From contig JBCAXJ010000003.1 of the NCBI GenBank assembly GCA_038534135.1, positions 1 to 64,000 on the forward strand: a stretch of 64,000 nt of DNA, written 5' to 3'. Each line of letters begins with the position of its first letter. The first letter of the stretch is position 1. This stretch comes from Thermohalobaculum sp038534135 (GTDB taxonomy: Bacteria; Pseudomonadota; Alphaproteobacteria; Rhodobacterales; Rhodobacteraceae). Positions 60,117 through 64,000 of the stretch are shown piece by piece. The translations under genes and the position numbers were made by a program. The notes below the pieces were generated by a model, which made no database searches, had not been told where the DNA came from, and saw only the letters and a list, made by a program, of their open reading frames with translations.

Positions 60117-61532
60117 ATGAACGCCACGACTGCCCTGCCGCTCGACATCGGAACACTGCATTTCGTCGGCATCGGCGGGATCGGGATGTCCGGTATCGCC
60201 GAGGTTCTGTTGAACCTGGGGTATTCCGTCCAGGGCTCGGACCTGAAGGACAGCCCGATCCTCGAACGTCTGCGCCGCCTGGGCGCGCAAACCTTCATCG
60301 GTCAGACCGCCGAAAACCTTGGCGATGCACGGGTCGTCGTGATCTCCTCGGCGATCAAGGCGGGCAACCCGGAACTGGACGCAGCGCGCGAACAGGCAAT
60401 TCCGGTCGTGCGACGCGCTGAAATGCTGGCCGAACTGATGCGCCTGCGCTGGAATATTGCCGTGGCGGGAACGCATGGAAAGACCACGACGACCTCGCTG
60501 GTGGCGGCACTTCTGGATGCGGGCGGCGAGGATCCGACGGTGATCAATGGCGGGATCATCCACGCCTATGGCTCCAACGCGCGCAAGGGCGAGGGGCGTT
60601 GGATGGTCGTCGAGGCCGACGAATCCGACGGCACGTTCGTCAAGCTGCCGGCAACCATCGGGATCGTGACGAACATCGACCCGGAGCACATGGACCATTA
60701 CGGCACGGTCGAGGCTCTGTTCGACGGGTTCGAGGCGTTCGCCTCCAACATTCCGTTCTATGGCGCGCTTGTGGCGTGCATCGACCACCCCGGCGTGCAG
60801 ACGCTGATCGGTCGGGTCACGGACCGGCGCGTGGTGACCTATGGGTTCTCGCGCCAGGCCGATATCCGAGCCGAGAACGTTGGGTACTCCAGTGGCAAGA
60901 TGAGCTTCGATGTGGTCGTGCGCGGCAAGGACGGTGAGGACGAACGCCATGACGGCATGACGCTGCCGATGCCGGGTGACCACAACGTGCTGAATGCGCT
61001 CGCAGCGATCGGGGCTGCGCGCGAATTGAACATCGGCTTCGATGCGCTGCGCAAGGGGTTGGACGGATTTGACGGAGTCAAGCGGCGGTTCACCAAGGTC
61101 GGTGAATGGAACGGTGCCACGCTGATCGACGATTACGGACATCACCCGGTCGAGATCGAGGCGGTGCTGAAAGCGGCCCGCTCCGCAGTGGATTCCGAAG
61201 GCGGTCGCGTCATTGCCGTGCACCAGCCGCACAGGTATTCGCGCCTGCACGACCTGTTCAGCGAATTCTGCGGCTGCTTCAATGATGCTGACGTGGTGGC
61301 GATTGCCGACGTGTTCGCCGCAGGCGAGGAGCCGATCGATGGCGTGTCTCGCGATGCCCTGGTCGGAGGTTTGCGTGCGCACGGCCATCGCTCGGCGCAC
61401 ATCCTGAAGGGTGCGGATCATTTGCCGGAGTTTGTGAAGGACCACGCTCAGCCCGGAGATCTCGTGGTGTGCCTCGGCGCGGGGACGATCAGCGCCTGGG
61501 CGAACGCGTTGCCGGAGGCGCTGGCAGAGTGA
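60117..61532 (+). CDS. murC: UDP-N-acetylmuramate--L-alanine ligase
   Basis: This enzyme adds L-alanine to UDP-MurNAc in peptidoglycan synthesis. The N-terminal UDP-binding fold opens HFVGIGGIGMSGIAEVLLNLG. The ATP P-loop is AGTHGKTTTTSLV, EADESDGTF follows, and the C-terminal domain has DDYGHHPVEIEAVL and HQPHRYSRL. ATG at 60117 follows GAGGA. At 471 residues it is standard. murB begins about 1.9 kb downstream, with a small membrane protein and an APC permease in between. Confidence 0.96.
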   Translation: MNATTALPLDIGTLHFVGIGGIGMSGIAEVLLNLGYSVQGSDLKDSPILERLRRLGAQTFIGQTAENLGDARVVVISSAIKAGNPELDAAREQAIPVVRRAEMLAELMRLRWNIAVAGTHGKTTTTSLVAALLDAGGEDPTVINGGIIHAYGSNARKGEGRWMVVEADESDGTFVKLPATIGIVTNIDPEHMDHYGTVEALFDGFEAFASNIPFYGALVACIDHPGVQTLIGRVTDRRVVTYGFSRQADIRAENVGYSSGKMSFDVVVRGKDGEDERHDGMTLPMPGDHNVLNALAAIGAARELNIGFDALRKGLDGFDGVKRRFTKVGEWNGATLIDDYGHHPVEIEAVLKAARSAVDSEGGRVIAVHQPHRYSRLHDLFSEFCGCFNDADVVAIADVFAAGEEPIDGVSRDALVGGLRAHGHRSAHILKGADHLPEFVKDHAQPGDLVVCLGAGTISAWANALPEALAE

Positions 61533-61624
61533 CACTGGAGACTGCGCAGTCTACACTTCGCAGATAGTTTTCAAGGTTCACCACGCCGAAAACTGGTCGA
61601 ACGTGTCGCGGAGATTTCGCCCGG

Positions 61625-61957
61625 ATGAGTGAAGCTTTTACCAGAGAACTGTTCGAAGCGATTGCCTTTTACGTATTCGTGCTGTTCGTTCTCTTCATGG
61701 TGATCAAAGTGGTCCCAATCCGATTTATTGGCGAGATTTTGCTGCACTACGCAGCGCAGATCGTTTTCTTCGTGCTGGCGATTGGTGTCTTGTACTTCTT
61801 CGCGAGCACTGAGATCGGGAGGGCGTGGGGAGGTGCCCGGACCGGTTTGTTTGCGGTCGTTTCTGCACCGTTGATCTTGCTGGTTGGCGGCAGTGCATGG
61901 GTTTATCGGCGAAGGAGAAATTCGGCACAGCGAAAGTGCCAGGAGGATCACCGCTGA
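61625..61957 (+). CDS. Small three-helix membrane protein
   Basis: This 110-residue protein has hydrophobic stretches at about residues 14-30, 40-60 and 75-95, and a basic, Arg-rich C-terminus. It is clearly less GC-rich than its neighbours. No family was recognised. It lies in the gap between murC and murB, where some Rhodobacterales carry a small DUF-type membrane protein. I see no clear ribosome binding site, but the protein-like composition supports a real gene. Confidence 0.5.
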   Translation: MSEAFTRELFEAIAFYVFVLFVLFMVIKVVPIRFIGEILLHYAAQIVFFVLAIGVLYFFASTEIGRAWGGARTGLFAVVSAPLILLVGGSAWVYRRRRNSAQRKCQEDHR

Positions 61958-62053
61958 GGGAGTCATCTTTGCCATGGATCAAATCAGCATCGTCGCTTCT
62001 CTGCTACTGCTCTTCAGAGCGCATAGAAGCGTTGCTGACGGGCAAGGATTCAT

Positions 62054-63232
62054 ATGACCGAAGCAGGATTGAAGCGCCGGATCGGGCTGGGACTGCTGAC
62101 CTTCTACGGCGTCGGCGTCATGATCGGTGCGGGGATCTATGTCCTCGTCGGACATGTGGCTGGCGAAACCGGTGGATGGGCACCGCTGGCATTCCTGGTC
62201 GCCGGGATGGTGGCCGCGCCGACGGCGGTCTCTTACGCCGAATTGTCAGTGCGCATCCCCGAAAGCGCAGGGGAGGCGGCCTATGTCCGCGCCGCAACCG
62301 GGTCTGGAAGCCTTGCCGCACTGATCGGTCTTGCGGTGGCCATGGTCGGGGTCGTCTCAGCAGCGGCGGTGCTGAACGGCGGCGTCGGGTACCTGCGGTC
62401 ACTGATCGACGTGCCTTCCGAAATCCTGGCGATCATCATCGTCCTTCTCCTCGGCGCGGCCGCGATCATCGGCGTGCTGGAATCGCTCGCTTTCGCGGCT
62501 GTCCTGACACTGATCGAGGTCGTCGGCCTGTTCATCGTTGTCGGTGCGGGCTTCAGCTTCCCGGCCGATCTGCCACCCGGACCACCGTTCGCGATGTCTG
62601 GTCTGGCCGCCGGGGCGCTGTTGGCCTTCTTCGCCTTCATCGGGTTCGAAGACATGGTCAACATGGCCGAGGAAACCCGTGATCCCGAACGCACCATGCC
62701 CCGCGCGATCATCGCCGCGATGGCGCTGACGACACTGATCTACATTCTGGTTGCCTGGGCCGCCGTCCGTGCCGTCCCGTCGGAGACATTGGCAGGCTCG
62801 GAGCGTCCTCTGGCGCTGGTGTTTGAAACCGCAACCGGGCGCAACGCCGGCTTCCTGGCGGCCATCGCGGTCGCGGCGGCGCTGAACGGGGTTCTCGCGC
62901 AGATCGTCATGGCCTCGCGGGTGCTGTACGGGCTGGGGCGGTTCGCGCCGGTCTTCGCGATCTTCCACCACACCCATCCGCGCTTTGGGACGCCGGTGCT
63001 CGCCACAGTGCTGTGCGTTGTCATTGTCTTGGTCCTTGCTCTGACCTTGCCGATCGCGCAATTGGCAGAGCTCACCTCGACCGTCCTGCTGGTGATCTTC
63101 ACGGCGATCAACCTGACCCTGATCGCGATCAAGCGCCATAGTCGGGCCGAAGGCTTCCGGGCGCCGGTCTGGGTTCCTTGGCTCGGTCTGATCCTTTCCG
63201 TGGCGGCGCTGGGATGGAGTTTGCTTGGGTGA
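62054..63232 (+). CDS. APC-superfamily amino acid permease
   Basis: This 392-residue membrane protein has about ten to twelve hydrophobic segments. The N-terminal LTFYGVGVMIGAGIYVLVGHVAG carries the APC GAGIY/F substrate-binding loop, and FAFIGFEDMVNMAEETRDPERTMPRAI is the consensus loop of the family. It is shorter than typical amino acid permeases (about 450-500), but the ends look complete. The substrate is unknown. Placed between murC and murB, it may simply be an insertion into an old mur cluster. Confidence 0.88.
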   Translation: MTEAGLKRRIGLGLLTFYGVGVMIGAGIYVLVGHVAGETGGWAPLAFLVAGMVAAPTAVSYAELSVRIPESAGEAAYVRAATGSGSLAALIGLAVAMVGVVSAAAVLNGGVGYLRSLIDVPSEILAIIIVLLLGAAAIIGVLESLAFAAVLTLIEVVGLFIVVGAGFSFPADLPPGPPFAMSGLAAGALLAFFAFIGFEDMVNMAEETRDPERTMPRAIIAAMALTTLIYILVAWAAVRAVPSETLAGSERPLALVFETATGRNAGFLAAIAVAAALNGVLAQIVMASRVLYGLGRFAPVFAIFHHTHPRFGTPVLATVLCVVIVLVLALTLPIAQLAELTSTVLLVIFTAINLTLIAIKRHSRAEGFRAPVWVPWLGLILSVAALGWSLLG

Positions 63233-63397
63233 CCGCAGCGAAGCGAGGCACCGGAACTCAAGACTGTGTTTCCGGTTGGTCGGCAGGTGATCGTGCTTTA
63301 AGACAGCGACCTCGGCAATGCTGTGCAAAGATCGCCTGGCGCCCTTACGGGGAAGGGTCGGGCGCTGCCTCGCTCTGCGAGGGACTGCGGGTGACAT

Positions 63398-64000
63398 ATG
63401 GATCTCTCTCACATCGATGTTCGGGGAAGGCTCGAGCAGTCTCGCGATCTCGCCCCCCTGACCTGGCTGCGCGTCGGTGGGCCCGCTGAGTGGCTGTTCC
63501 AGCCTGCCGATCACGATGACTTGTGCGATTTCCTGCAAGCTCTGCCGCCGGAAGTCCCTGTCACCCCGCTCGGCGTCTGCTCCAACCTGATCATCCGGGA
63601 TGGCGGTCTCCCCGGCGTCGCAATCCGTCTGGGCCGGGCGTTCAGCGGTGTCGAGATCCTGAGCGATCATCGGGTCCGCGCAGGGGCCGCAATGCTCGAT
63701 GCACATGTCGCCAAGCAAGCGGCCGAGGCGGGTATCGCCGGTCTGGAATTCCTGCGCACCATTCCCGGCGCCGTCGGCGGTGCTGTGAAGATGAACGCCG
63801 GGTGCTACGGCAGCTACATGGCGGACGTGGTTGAAAGCGTGGAAGTGGTCACCCGAACGGGCGAGACCGCGACCCTGTCGCCGGGCGATCTCAATTTCGA
63901 GTACCGCGCCAGCGCTGTTCCGGACGACATGGTGATCACCTCGGCGATCCTGCGCGGCAAACCGGGAGATCCAAAAGACATCCACGCAAAGATGGATGCA
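63398..64000 (+). CDS. murB: UDP-N-acetylenolpyruvoylglucosamine reductase, truncated at window edge
   Basis: The reading frame runs off the right end, leaving 201 codons. It opens MDLSHIDVRGRLEQSRDLAPLTWLRVGG, with the FAD-binding TWLRVGGPAEWLF, LGVCSNLIIRDGG, and the FLRTIPGAVGGAVKMNAGCYG segment typical of MurB. The enzyme uses NADPH and FAD to make UDP-MurNAc, the substrate of MurC. The ATG at 63398 is the likely start. Only the N-terminal part is seen, and the C-terminal catalytic Glu lies outside. Confidence 0.93.
   Translation, partial: MDLSHIDVRGRLEQSRDLAPLTWLRVGGPAEWLFQPADHDDLCDFLQALPPEVPVTPLGVCSNLIIRDGGLPGVAIRLGRAFSGVEILSDHRVRAGAAMLDAHVAKQAAEAGIAGLEFLRTIPGAVGGAVKMNAGCYGSYMADVVESVEVVTRTGETATLSPGDLNFEYRASAVPDDMVITSAILRGKPGDPKDIHAKMDA

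Noticed and set aside
1..64000. CRISPR arrays, tRNA or rRNA genes, insertion sequences, phage genes
   Set aside because: None were recognised on either strand; the only repeat array is the coding minisatellite at 16620-16979.

Overview
The window is GC-rich chromosomal DNA from an alphaproteobacterium. A Rhodobacterales-type or closely related marine or soil lineage is most likely. This is inferred from the family mix: LuxI/LuxR, a RamB/ScfR-type regulator, ChrR-like cupin, TAXI-TRAP, DUF1272, and a murC...murB region. No rRNA, tRNA, CRISPR array, integrase or insertion sequence was seen. Housekeeping genes are interleaved with accessory operons: nadE, gltX, coaBC-dut, cysK, murC and a truncated murB at the right edge.

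Left part (1-21.4 kb). After nadE and gltX come a large cyclase/AAA/TPR regulator and an SRPBCC protein. A compact four-gene minus-strand operon follows: cytochrome P450, a two-lobed membrane protein, Dyp-type peroxidase and GMC oxidoreductase (15.1 to 8.0 kb). It is divergent from a Crp/Fnr regulator, with a perfect CRP-like palindrome between them. Next is a PepSY protein with a polyglycine tail, overlapping an OmpR-type response regulator and a histidine kinase. After that comes a secreted animal-type heme peroxidase with RTX repeats, preceded by 11-bp-spaced direct repeats of the kind OmpR-family regulators bind. I regard this heme-oxidation block as the most interesting part of the window.

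Middle (21.4-34.8 kb). A minus-strand catabolic operon encodes a Baeyer-Villiger-type monooxygenase, an AhpD-like protein, a TIGR03084-type protein and an enoyl-CoA hydratase. Then follow an Ldh2-family dehydrogenase overlapping an IrrE/ImmA-like HExxH protein, a TAXI-TRAP importer translationally coupled to a class III aminotransferase, and an acyl-homoserine-lactone quorum-sensing locus. The quorum-sensing locus includes a small upstream ORF with a very strong ribosome binding site.

Right half (34.8-64 kb). This contains coaBC-dut-rrf2, an IclR-controlled SDR/cupin pair, and osmC with a detached 3' half-copy 1.6 kb away. It also contains a GFSRG lipase-like protein and the AmmeMemoRadiSam pair (AmrS divergent from a Memo-AMMECR1 fusion). 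A minus-strand group of ketopantoate-reductase-like enzyme, glyoxylate-type aminotransferase and radical SAM protein is divergent from a RamB-like regulator. Two uncharacterised exported or Cys-rich proteins follow, then a ChrR-like cupin operon lacking the usual zinc cysteines, a Nudix fusion, cysK, murC, an APC permease and the start of murB.

All function calls come from motif reading and family recall; no searches were run.
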